Assembly: GCA_038205115.1 (NCBI GenBank)
Contig: JBBRCE010000023.1
Coordinates: forward strand, 8,389 to 72,388
Direction: 5' to 3'
Length of the DNA: 64,000 nucleotides
Origin: JBBRCE01 sp038205115
GTDB lineage: Bacteria; Planctomycetota; Planctomycetia; Pirellulales; JBBRCE01
A program made the position numbers and the translations under genes. Shown piece after piece: positions 41,762 to 50,120 of the stretch (positions are counted from its first letter, which is position 1; each line of letters opens with the position of its first letter). Below the pieces are notes generated by a model, which saw nothing but the letters and a program-made list of their open reading frames with translations, was not told the origin of the DNA and ran no database searches.

Positions 41762-41863
41762 TCAATTCGACAAGAACCGTCGCGCGATGTCCCGATCCGC
41801 ATGTTGGGCTTCGCTGCTGCGCCTGCGTACCTGCCGCGCCATCTCGGGTGCGCGGAAGTCGAG
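41762..41863 (-). pseudogene. Remnant: C-terminal 33 codons of the zinc-ribbon membrane protein family
   Basis: On the minus strand these 34 codons (with the stop) read LDFRAPEMARQVRR...RRFLSN, differing from the end of the intact gene at 43200-44162 at only three residues. Bases 41760-41827 are identical to 43198-43265 over 68 bp. Upstream of codon 1 the similarity stops, so the rest of the gene is missing. The remnant lies 76 bp downstream (minus sense) of the paralog that ends at 41939. The rest of 41587-41938 shows nothing else. Confidence 0.8.
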
Positions 41864-41938
41864 GCGACCACGCTGCGGTCGATCGATTTGGGCAAACGAA
41901 TAACTCGCCGGCAAGATCGCATTCGCTAGGTATCACTG

Positions 41939-43003
41939 TCAGGGTTGCTGGTCGCTGTCCGGCGAAGTCTGCTGCGCCATTTCGGCGCGGGCTTGTTGCA
42001 TCAGCGCACTGAGTTCGCACACGACTTGGGCCAATTTGGGGTCGGAAAAGTTGAGCGTGACTTTCGTACCGTCCTCGCTCAATTGCCGAACGCCAACGCC
42101 CAGCAGTTGACGGTCGAGACGCGCACCGAGATGATTTCGCCAGTAGTAGATTGCCCCCAAAAGCGGACCAATCGCGATCCACGAAAAATCCATTCCAAAA
42201 TGCTGCTTGGAATAACGTGGCAACTGCTTTAAGCTAACCCAGGTGATCGCGAGCCAAAATGCCAAATACAAAAACGTGATCAAATAGCCAATCCGTTTGC
42301 GTTGAATTCCGCAACGTCCGCAAACGGGCGCGGTCAGACAGGCAGACCTTCCGTAGGACCAAAGTATTAAATCCAGGCCGCGCCAAACGGTCAGCGAGTA
42401 AGCCTCGATCGCTTGCCGGCCGCAGTGTACGCATTGCTCCGGAAATGTCACGTGCGGTCGTGGGAGCTCCAGGCAGCCCGCATCGGCCACTTTGACCGCC
42501 AGTCCAGCAACAGCCAGCCAGTTGTTGTCGATACGCGCCGCGTGGCCTGGCATTTCAACGGGCGAACCGCGCATTGCCGCCCGACCAGCGTCCAAGACGG
42601 AATTCAGATAGCTCATTGCCGGTTGGTAGCCGATCCAAATGTCAAAGAAACGAATTCGTCGACCGTCCGCGAACTGCAGCACCGTCGGCCGTGTTCCCCA
42701 GCAGTCTTCCAAATCGGTCAAATCGAAAATTTCTCGCAATCGTCCAAACCAGTAATACTCTATGCGTCGTCGAGTGACGACGTAACGAATTGGCGCTTGA
42801 TAAAGAATTAGCAGCAATGCAACCGGACCGAAGGCCATCGCCAAGCTGTAGGCCCAACCGTTCTCCCAAGGCCATTTTCCATCCGACCAACAACTGAACG
42901 CGAACGCCGCCGCTCCTGGGATAACGATCAGCAGCCCACGTGGCTGATACAACGAGAATGCAAACTCGGAATCCGGCTGAGTCTGATTGTTGCCGTTATG
43001 CAA
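41939..43003 (-). CDS. Zinc-ribbon membrane protein, paralog 1
   Basis: This is a 354-residue protein. Two membrane segments near residues 27-42 and 55-68 are followed by a PH-like beta region (PIRYVVTRRRIEYYWFGRLREI). A metal-binding pair then comes at about residue 190 (CVHCGR) and about 225 (CGRCGIQRKR), and two more helices at about 235-255 and 273-288. The C-terminal 60 residues (LGVGVRQLSEDGTKVTLNF) are soluble. The protein is paralogous to the gene upstream, with the same order of segments. The only start is TTG 43003, with a stop four codons before it, so the N terminus is uncertain. No function is known. Confidence 0.65.
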   Translation of the reverse strand: MHNGNNQTQPDSEFAFSLYQPRGLLIVIPGAAAFAFSCWSDGKWPWENGWAYSLAMAFGPVALLLILYQAPIRYVVTRRRIEYYWFGRLREIFDLTDLEDCWGTRPTVLQFADGRRIRFFDIWIGYQPAMSYLNSVLDAGRAAMRGSPVEMPGHAARIDNNWLAVAGLAVKVADAGCLELPRPHVTFPEQCVHCGRQAIEAYSLTVWRGLDLILWSYGRSACLTAPVCGRCGIQRKRIGYLITFLYLAFWLAITWVSLKQLPRYSKQHFGMDFSWIAIGPLLGAIYYWRNHLGARLDRQLLGVGVRQLSEDGTKVTLNFSDPKLAQVVCELSALMQQARAEMAQQTSPDSDQQP

Positions 43004-43199
43004 AGGAGTAATTTAGAAGTCTAAGAGTCTGCGGGAGGATGAACTGCCAAACCAGATCGGCTTGCACGCAACGGGCGAAATCGACAAACAAGCTTTAAAT
43101 TTAGTCGAGACGCATAGGGCGTGTCGAGAATGCAAAAAAGCGAGCCGCGAAGCGTTCCGTTCGGAATGCTCCCGTCCTACGATAATCATCGCCAATCCT

Positions 43200-44162
43200 T
43201 CAATTCGACAAGAACCGTCGCGCGATGTCCCGATCCGCATGTTGGGCTTCGCTGCTGCGCCTGCGAACTTGCTGCGCCATCTCGGGATCGCGGAACTCGA
43301 GCGAAATCGTCTTTGCATCCGTGCTCAGTCTGAGCACGCGAACTCCCAGCAACTTCGAATCGAGCCTTCGGCTCAGTTGGGAGGCCGCAAAATACGCAGC
43401 CGCGATTTGAATCGCGACCATGCCGCTCGCCACGCAATAAAACAACCAGTTGAACGTCGGCAGAATAACCAGCACGACAACCGGCACGAACGTCGCCGCC
43501 ATCCAGAGGCCGCAGTAGACCATGACCAGCCGCAAACCAAACCGTTTTCTACGCAACCGGCATGGCAAGCAAAGCGGAATTTCGACCCAATCGATTTGCG
43601 GTAAGAAAAAGCTGCCGCCGATGCCTTTCAGCGGCAACGTGAGTTCATCCAAATCTTCACAGTTTACGCAGCAGCGCGGAAACGTTAAGTGTCGCAGCGA
43701 AACGTCGGCGCGCGTTGCGCCGGTGGCGCGCGGCTCTTCGTCCGTTTCCACTTGCTTGCGATCCTCGGCCATGTGCAAGACGGTGATCGCTTGCTGAAAG
43801 TTGGTCCAAGATCGACCGAGACGAACCGTTCTGTGCTGCGAGAAACGAACGGTGGCTTGCCGGCCCAAGGTCACGCGCTCCAAATCCGCCAGCGCATAGG
43901 TGGCCACGACTCGCTGGCCGCGAAGGTGCTGCACGTGTGTCCGGCTGACGACAAATCGAACCGGGGCTCGGTAGAGCAGCCAGACGAGCAGGATCAGCAC
44001 CGCGCCGGCGAGCAACCAGTAACCTGGCGCGTTCCGCCAGCCTTCGAAATACCAACTGCACAATAGCGCTGCGGTGGCGGTGGCCACCGGAGGCGCCCAC
44101 GGCGGCGGCCGCATCACAATTGGCGCATCGTTTTTTAGATCAACCGTCACGGAAACCGACAC
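43200..44162 (-). CDS. Zinc-ribbon membrane protein, paralog 2
   Basis: This is a 320-residue paralog of the gene downstream of it on the minus strand. Membrane segments near residues 24-40 and 47-63 precede PVRFVVSRTHVQHLRGQRVV. CVNCED (about 165) and CLPCRLRRKR (about 198) form the four-Cys knuckle, and two helices follow (about 210-250). The end SLEFRDPEMAQQVRRRSSEA recurs in the remnant at 41762-41863. The start is GTG 44162. The gene order (two intact copies and a tail fragment in line) points to tandem duplication with later deletion. Function unknown; probable inner-membrane protein. Confidence 0.68.
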   Translation of the reverse strand: MSVSVTVDLKNDAPIVMRPPPWAPPVATATAALLCSWYFEGWRNAPGYWLLAGAVLILLVWLLYRAPVRFVVSRTHVQHLRGQRVVATYALADLERVTLGRQATVRFSQHRTVRLGRSWTNFQQAITVLHMAEDRKQVETDEEPRATGATRADVSLRHLTFPRCCVNCEDLDELTLPLKGIGGSFFLPQIDWVEIPLCLPCRLRRKRFGLRLVMVYCGLWMAATFVPVVVLVILPTFNWLFYCVASGMVAIQIAAAYFAASQLSRRLDSKLLGVRVLRLSTDAKTISLEFRDPEMAQQVRRRSSEAQHADRDIARRFLSN

Positions 44163-44252
44163 TCAACATGATCGTGATTGCCAGTTGACGCGTGGCCAGC
44201 AGACGGCGGCGCTCGGAAAAGCGCCGCCCGCGTTTCAACAATCGATCATAGC

Positions 44253-45026
44253 CTATTTCTTAGCCTGATCGTCGCTGCGGCGGAGGTATTCGTCGAGGCT
44301 GACTTGCGTGTAGGTCACGAGCGAACTGGCCGTCTCGTCGATGCGGCGGCGATCCGAATCGACCAACCGCCAGAAAGCCTGATGCTCGCTGCGGACGGTG
44401 AGCGTGCTGCCGGTAACGCGTTGCCGGGGCAGTTCGGTGAGCTGTACCGATTGCGGAATCAGGTCGGCACTGACCAGCACTTCGTTTACGGCCAGGCGCG
44501 GAAATGGCGGCATGGAACCGCGATTGACGCGCGCGTTCAAACGCGCCGAGGCGTCGGCGAATTCGCGATATTGCTTGGCGGCGGTCTCCAGCGGCGATTT
44601 TTGCGTGGCCACTTGGTAAGTCATGTACGTGCTAGAAAAAACCATGTCGCCGGACTTGGTATCGAGCGATTGCTCGAAGTGCGGCTCAGCACTGAACTTG
44701 AGCAGCGGATCGCTGGCCTTGATGGCCCGCGCACGTAAGCTACTGGCAAATTGCGTCAGCTCTTCGTATTTGACTTCTGCCCGAATCTTACGAGCCGTAT
44801 CGAGCAAAATCACGCGGTCGTGCTGCGGGTCAAACACGGTGACGACCGCGGGCTTGCCGAGATAATCGTAAACCTTGCCGGAGTGAAACAGCGTGGTGAT
44901 TTCGCTGCTTGGATTGGCTTCCTTACCGGGAAAAATCTTGGTTTCGACGCGGAAATCGTCGGTCGCCTGCACGCGAGCCGACCAGCCGGCCAAAACCAAA
45001 GCCAACACAAAGCCAATGCGTTTCAT
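44253..45026 (-). CDS. Secreted conserved protein of unknown function
   Basis: This is a 257-residue product with a signal peptide (MKRIGFVLALVLAGWSARVQA, cleavage after residue 21). The mature part has conserved-looking strands VETKIFPG, LFHSGKVYDYLGKPAVVTVFDPQHDRVILLD and RKIRAEVKYEEL. No catalytic motif is seen. I recognise the pattern as a planctomycete hypothetical protein only. ATG 45026 is selected because the signal peptide starts there. It is followed by 330 bp of non-coding DNA on the upstream side (45027-45357). Confidence 0.7.
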   Translation of the reverse strand: MKRIGFVLALVLAGWSARVQATDDFRVETKIFPGKEANPSSEITTLFHSGKVYDYLGKPAVVTVFDPQHDRVILLDTARKIRAEVKYEELTQFASSLRARAIKASDPLLKFSAEPHFEQSLDTKSGDMVFSSTYMTYQVATQKSPLETAAKQYREFADASARLNARVNRGSMPPFPRLAVNEVLVSADLIPQSVQLTELPRQRVTGSTLTVRSEHQAFWRLVDSDRRRIDETASSLVTYTQVSLDEYLRRSDDQAKK

Positions 45027-45357
45027 GACGTTTCTCGTACTCGTTGGAAGGGCGACATTTTGCGGGCCAAACAATAGCAAGAACGTCACCACGCGTAAAG
45101 ACGTATCTGCAGCGGTAAAACCAAGCGATGCTAGCAGCCGCACTGCCAACCGCCACGCTTGCGTTGTGATTCGGACGGAAACTCACAGCGACCAGCCGCC
45201 GCCGAACGTGAGCTTTTGTCAGCCGCGCGTCGCGGCCAATCGGAGCGAATGAAAAACAATCAACTTGAAATGGGCGTTCCGGTTGATTTACGATGATGTG
45301 TGCAACGTGCTTTGACACGTCGTTTCCAACCGAGCCCATCACCCACCGAGAATTTCC

Positions 45358-46053
45358 ATGACCAAGTTTTTGTGTTGCACGCCGCTGTTACTGTTATTTT
45401 CTCCGCTCTTGGCGCAGGCCGAAGACAAACCGCTACTCGCCGTGAGTGGCACAACGATTTACGAAAACAAATTCGATGCGGCCGTCGGCGAGCCCTGGAA
45501 AGTGGCCAAGGGCAAATGGGAATTGGCGTCTGGCGTGTGGCGCGCGTCGGAAAAAGCGGACGACATGCATCCGGCCGTGGCGCGGTTGCCTAACAAATTC
45601 GGCGACTTCGTGTTGGAATACGAATTCAAATTCGCCGGTGCCAAGCAGACGACACTGTCAATCAACGGTGTCAAAGGACACATGGCGCGAATCGTGATCA
45701 CGCCCAAGCAAGTCAGCTTTCAGAAAGACGACAGCGATCACGACGGGCCGGACAAAGCAATTGTCTTTACGCGATTGCCGGCCAGTTTTGAGTCCGATGC
45801 CTGGCATCGTGTGCGAATGGAAATCGTCGGCGATACGATGCTCGGCAAAGTCGATGACTTGACCGGCTGGGGCAGTCACGACTCGTTCAAAAACGAGCAT
45901 CTGGCCGGTCTGACGGTTAGCGGCGAGTCGGTGAGTTTTCGGAACTTCAAGCTCAGCGAAGCCAAGCCGAATCCGGATTGGGACAAAGTCAAAGCCAGTT
46001 TACCCGCGCCCAAAGCGCTGGCGGCCGCCGGAAAAAAACCGGCCGCCAAGTAG
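45358..46053 (+). CDS. Secreted concanavalin-like (DUF1080-type) protein
   Basis: This is a 231-residue protein with a signal peptide ending near AQA (residue 20). The mature domain reads YENKFDAAVGEPWKVAKGKWEL...GDFVLEYEFKF...ESDAWHRVRMEIVGD, the jelly-roll pattern of DUF1080/3-keto-disaccharide hydrolase-like and laminin-G-like domains. Their catalytic residues are not well defined, so this may be a sugar-binding rather than enzymatic copy. The Lys/Ala/Pro-rich tail is disordered. It is followed by a strong bidirectional terminator. Confidence 0.75.
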   Translation: MTKFLCCTPLLLLFSPLLAQAEDKPLLAVSGTTIYENKFDAAVGEPWKVAKGKWELASGVWRASEKADDMHPAVARLPNKFGDFVLEYEFKFAGAKQTTLSINGVKGHMARIVITPKQVSFQKDDSDHDGPDKAIVFTRLPASFESDAWHRVRMEIVGDTMLGKVDDLTGWGSHDSFKNEHLAGLTVSGESVSFRNFKLSEAKPNPDWDKVKASLPAPKALAAAGKKPAAK

Positions 46054-46107
46054 AGCAACCGGCCGACACTCACTGGACTTTGAAAAGTGAACTTCACAGG
46101 CAGCCAA

Positions 46108-46160
46108 CGAAAAACGGACCGCGATAGAAGTTGTTTCTATCGCGGTCCGTGACATTTTTT
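46108..46160. terminator. Bidirectional intrinsic terminator
   Basis: A perfect 16-bp stem (46114-46129 with 46135-46150) and 5-base loop lie between convergent genes. On the plus strand GACA and six T (46155-46160) follow. On the minus strand the stem runs directly into a T-rich stretch (complement of 46110-46113), so both genes can terminate here. Confidence 0.85.
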
Positions 46161-46192
46161 GACGCGGCATTTTGCCGCCGCGACACCCGGAC

Positions 46193-49100
46193 TTAGCCGA
46201 CGCGGACGGCGGCGTCCATTTCAACCAGGTATTCGGCGATGTAAGGGCCGTACGCATCGCGAACGTCGTTGGGCAAATCCTTGAAGCCGGTGATTTGGCC
46301 GCGGCAATGAGCCGAGCCACACAGGCAATCGCCCAAGAACTGGATGTGGTACTCAAACATGGCGTAATCCGAGAACAACTCTTCGCCTGGCTGAATGTCG
46401 CGCAGGGCGTGGATTTCCAGAACTTGCTCTTCTCGCTTGACCAGCACACCGCAGTTGGGTTCGCAGGAGTGGTTGATCAATTCGATGGGGGTACGGATGA
46501 CGATGTGCGTGTCGTGATCGACTTGAAACGAGTGTCGGCTGCGCTGCGGGACTTGGAATCCCCAGCCGCCTAAAATGAATTCTCCTTTTTCGATCAAACG
46601 AGCCGCATAAACGCTACGGCCCCAAGGGCCTTCACGAACTTCGATCATCTCATTGGAAACTTCGACTGACATGTTGCCTTCTCGCGGTGGGAAATTTAGA
46701 CGCAGGTAGTTATTGACAAATGCGACGGTTTGATAGACCGAATCGGCCTGAACCAAAACCAGATCGCCTGGACGCAAATTTTGTAAACCAAGTTCAATGG
46801 CTTTCAGTTCGCCGCGCGTCTCTTGGACGCAAGTCACGCGGGTTCCCTTGGCCAATCCTTCACGCAACAGCCGGATGACGTCGCCGTCTTTGCGGCCGCG
46901 CGTGCATTGATCTTCGTACACGATCACTTCATCGAATGTGTGGCCGAGAATTTCTCCTTGTTGAGTGATATCGATGTCGCGGCGATCGCCGGCGACGGTA
47001 TAAACAATCGAACGCCGGTCGTGCGGCAATCGATCAATCGCGGAAACCAATGCGGCCAAGGCCGAGGTGTTATGCCCGTAGTCGACGATCACCGTTGCTC
47101 CGGCCGCTTGAAGCAAATTGAAACGTCCGGGCGCTTGCTGCGAATCGGCTGTAAAGCTCTGCAATCCGACGCGAATTCGTTCGAGCGAGATCCCCAGATT
47201 CCAAGCGGCCGCCACGGCCGCCAGGCAGTTTTCCACCTGAAAACCCACCACGCCGCCGTGCGTGAACGGAACATGGTTGAGCGACAGCAAAACGTCTTCG
47301 TGCTCGCCTTCGGCCACCAGGATGGCGTTCTCGCGAACGAAGACCACCTTGCCGCCGGCATGCCGATGACCGGCCATCAGCGGATGCAGTTCGTCTTGAG
47401 CAAAAAAGATCACCGAACCGGGACACTTGCTGGCCATGGCGGCGGTGAGCGGGTCGGCCGCGTTGAGCACGGCCGCGCCGTTTTTGGCCACAACTTCGAC
47501 CACGCAACGTTTGACCTTGGCCAGGTCTTCCGGCGTTTCGATCGCGCCGAGGCCGAGATGATCGCCTTCGGCGATGTTGGTGACGATCGCCACGTCGCAT
47601 TGGTCGAAACCAAGCCCCGCTCGCAAGATTCCGCCACGGGCCGTTTCTAATACGGCGGCTTGAACTTGCGGGTTCATCAGCACGCCCCGCGCGCTGGCCG
47701 GGCCAGCGCAGTCGGCATCGTCAATCCGACGATTGGCGACGTAAATGCCGTCGGTGGTGGTTAGGCCAACTTTTTTGCCGGTCTGTTGGAGCAGATGGGT
47801 CATCAAGCGGGCGGTGGTCGTCTTGCCGTTGGTGCCGGTCACTGCCACGGTCGGAATGCGGCCGGTTGCGCCTGCCGGAAATAACATTTCGACAATCGCT
47901 TCGCCCACCGGGCGCGGCTTGCCGGACGAAGGCTCGAGGTGCATTCGCAAACCGGGTCCGGCGTTGACTTCGACAATCACACCGCCTTGTTCTTCCAGCG
48001 GACGGCTGATGTCCAGCGCCACCACATCTACCCCGGCAATATCCAACCCGATCACGCTGGCTGCTTCTTCGCAACGGGCGACGACGTCTGGATGCATCAA
48101 GTCGGTGACATCAGTGGCTGTGCCGCCGGTACTGAGGTTCGCGTTGCGGCGAATGATCACCTTGACGCCTGCCGCCGGAACCGATTCGGGCGTGAATTGC
48201 TGCTCGGCCAGCACGGACAGCGCGATTTCGTTGATGCAGATATAACTGAGCGATGTGGCGTGGCCGTCACTACGGCGCGGGTCGCGGTTGGTTTCTTCGA
48301 CAAGTTGATTGATGGTCGAAGCGCCGTCGCCAATCACATGGGCCGATTCTCGCAGCGCGGCGGCGACAACTTTGCCCCCGATGACCAGCACGCGGTAATC
48401 GACGCCGGGCGCGAAGCGTTCGACGATGATTTGCGAGCCTTCCTTAATGGCCGCTTCGTAACCGGCCAGCACTTGTTCATGCGTGGTCAGATCGGTTGCC
48501 ACGCCGCGTCCGTGGTTGCCGTAGCGCGGCTTGACCACCACAGCGCCGCCGATCTCTTGCGCCGCCCGCCAGGCGTCGGCGGCATCGGTAACGTAACGAC
48601 CCTTAGGCACCGGCACGCCCACGGCCTGCAGCAAACTGCGGGTGAGTTCTTTGTCTTGGGCGATTGCTTCGGCAATGGCCGAGGTCTGATCGGTTTCGGC
48701 AGTGCAAATGCGGCGTTGGGCGCTGCCGTGACCTAGCTGCACCAGACTATCTTTAGTCATCCGGCGGTAGGGAATATTGCGTTTCCGCGCGGCGGCAACA
48801 ATTGCCTTGGTGCTGGGACCGAGACAAACGTCGTGCGCCAGCTCGCGGAGTTTGGCGACTTCAGCCGCAACATCAAACGACAGGTCTTGCAGGGCCGCGA
48901 GCAGCAACAAGCGCGCGGTTTCCAGGCAAGCGCGGGCGAGTTCTTCTTCTTCATATTCGACGGCCACATAATAGACGCCGGTTTCGTTGGCCGCGCGGGT
49001 CTTGCCGTAACCGACTTCCGTGCCCGCCAGATTTTGCAATTCGATGGCCAGATGCTCGAGAATGTGAGCGGGATACGTGCCCCGTCGCAGCCGCTCGAAG

Positions 49101-49294
49101 AATCCGCCGCGGACGCCCTCACTACAGCGATGTTCGATCATCGTCGGCAGCCAGGACATTAACCGATCATTGAGGCCCGGAACTTCTTCGGACGAAGAAT
49201 CGTTCCATTTCCCCAAATCGATACAGGCTTCGAGCACGGGAAATCGCGCCCAAATGTTCGGCCCACGTAATGCGAGAACCTTACGAAAGATCAC
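46193..49294 (-). CDS. cphA: Cyanophycin synthetase fused to a SET-domain methyltransferase
   Basis: The 1033-residue frame holds two proteins in one. Residues 1 to about 870 are CphA: the N-domain (VLALRGPNIWARFP...), an ATP-grasp domain (about 215-455, VVVKPRYGNHGRGVAT), and a Mur-ligase-like domain with P-loop VTGTNGKTTT (about 487) and the ARGGILRAGLGFDQCDVAIV segment. CphA polymerises Asp and Arg into cyanophycin. Residues 875-1033 form a SET domain: GPWGRSVYAARLIEKGEF, NHSCEPNC (about 942), PGEELFSDYA and the post-SET CLCGSAHCRG. SET enzymes methylate lysine with SAM. The frame is continuous, with no stop at the junction. GTG 49294 has GGAG upstream. An internal start at 46672 could also yield a separate SET protein. 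The ABC/DUF1854 pair lies divergently. Confidence 0.9.
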   Translation of the reverse strand: MIFRKVLALRGPNIWARFPVLEACIDLGKWNDSSSEEVPGLNDRLMSWLPTMIEHRCSEGVRGGFFERLRRGTYPAHILEHLAIELQNLAGTEVGYGKTRAANETGVYYVAVEYEEEELARACLETARLLLLAALQDLSFDVAAEVAKLRELAHDVCLGPSTKAIVAAARKRNIPYRRMTKDSLVQLGHGSAQRRICTAETDQTSAIAEAIAQDKELTRSLLQAVGVPVPKGRYVTDAADAWRAAQEIGGAVVVKPRYGNHGRGVATDLTTHEQVLAGYEAAIKEGSQIIVERFAPGVDYRVLVIGGKVVAAALRESAHVIGDGASTINQLVEETNRDPRRSDGHATSLSYICINEIALSVLAEQQFTPESVPAAGVKVIIRRNANLSTGGTATDVTDLMHPDVVARCEEAASVIGLDIAGVDVVALDISRPLEEQGGVIVEVNAGPGLRMHLEPSSGKPRPVGEAIVEMLFPAGATGRIPTVAVTGTNGKTTTARLMTHLLQQTGKKVGLTTTDGIYVANRRIDDADCAGPASARGVLMNPQVQAAVLETARGGILRAGLGFDQCDVAIVTNIAEGDHLGLGAIETPEDLAKVKRCVVEVVAKNGAAVLNAADPLTAAMASKCPGSVIFFAQDELHPLMAGHRHAGGKVVFVRENAILVAEGEHEDVLLSLNHVPFTHGGVVGFQVENCLAAVAAAWNLGISLERIRVGLQSFTADSQQAPGRFNLLQAAGATVIVDYGHNTSALAALVSAIDRLPHDRRSIVYTVAGDRRDIDITQQGEILGHTFDEVIVYEDQCTRGRKDGDVIRLLREGLAKGTRVTCVQETRGELKAIELGLQNLRPGDLVLVQADSVYQTVAFVNNYLRLNFPPREGNMSVEVSNEMIEVREGPWGRSVYAARLIEKGEFILGGWGFQVPQRSRHSFQVDHDTHIVIRTPIELINHSCEPNCGVLVKREEQVLEIHALRDIQPGEELFSDYAMFEYHIQFLGDCLCGSAHCRGQITGFKDLPNDVRDAYGPYIAEYLVEMDAAVRVG
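46670..46683 (-). promoter_or_regulatory. Possible internal ribosome binding site and start at the CphA-SET junction
   Basis: On the minus strand GAGAAGG (46683-46677) stands four bases before an in-frame ATG (46672-46670) that would start the SET domain alone (159 residues, MSVEVSNEM...). This may be a relic of two formerly separate genes or an active second start. Confidence 0.5.
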
Positions 49295-50120
49295 GTCGAT
49301 AAACTCCGGTTTATTGGATATTCGCCCAGCAGGAGTCAGGTCGACTCGCAGGCGTTCGTAAAATGTATTTCAGTAGTTAGTCGGCCGAATGCACGGCAAA
49401 AAACCAATCGATTGCACCAGTGAAGCCGAGGCAACCTTTGGCGAGTTGCCGTCTTGTTGAATTTGTTGAAATTCGCAGGTTTGCCCTGATGCGGACCAGC
49501 CGGCGATGCATGTTTGGATTTCGAACACCTCGATCAGCACTGACCGTTGGCAAGCTGCGGACGTCTTTGCTAGCAGGGCCTACAGACCGCCGGCAGGCAA
49601 CCGTTCCGATTTCGCTAGCGTGGGTGGAGCAAATCGACGGACGACGCGTAGTTAAATTAGGAAGGATGGGCGAGGGCAGGTTTGGGCCTGATGGAAGTTA
49701 AGCCTTTAGTATGAGTACGCAGCGTGAAATAAACAAGTTTTCGCTAGCGAGATCTTTTGAAATATTTTTCCAAAAATGTCAATAAATGGTCGTTGTCGCG
49801 CGTCTGCCGCAATTTTGCCAACCAAACTCTGAAAAAATTGCCGAACTACTCCGTACGCCAGGCAGAGCGACGCGGATTTGCTTGGTGCACGAAATCGATC
49901 GCCACGGTTCGTCGCCCATCAGCCTATAGGCTTAAAACAGTTGGAAAACCTGGCGTTTGCGCAATTCGATCGGGCCAAATCGCCTAGCTCGAGTGCGCTG
50001 GAGTTTATTTTCCCCGGCTGACGAACATATTTCATCGCCTGAACGTAGCGTCTAAGATGGATTGGCGGAGATCCCGGTAATGGGCCGTTTTTCGGCCGTT
50101 GAGCAGCATTTTTCGGAGCG
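49295..50120. other. Large divergent intergenic region of the cyanophycin locus
   Basis: 826 bp separate cphA-SET from the ABC exporter gene. The stretch 49700-49800 is clearly AT-rich against the surroundings. ORFs here have no recognisable sequence. Promoters and regulatory sites for both directions should lie here, but I cannot name an operator. A TAAGAT about 70 bp before the ABC gene is a possible -10 box. Confidence 0.5.

Noticed and set aside
49420..49987. Two plus-strand ORFs (93 and 76 codons) in the cyanophycin intergenic region
   Set aside because: No motif, no ribosome binding site, and part of the region is AT-rich unlike coding sequence here.
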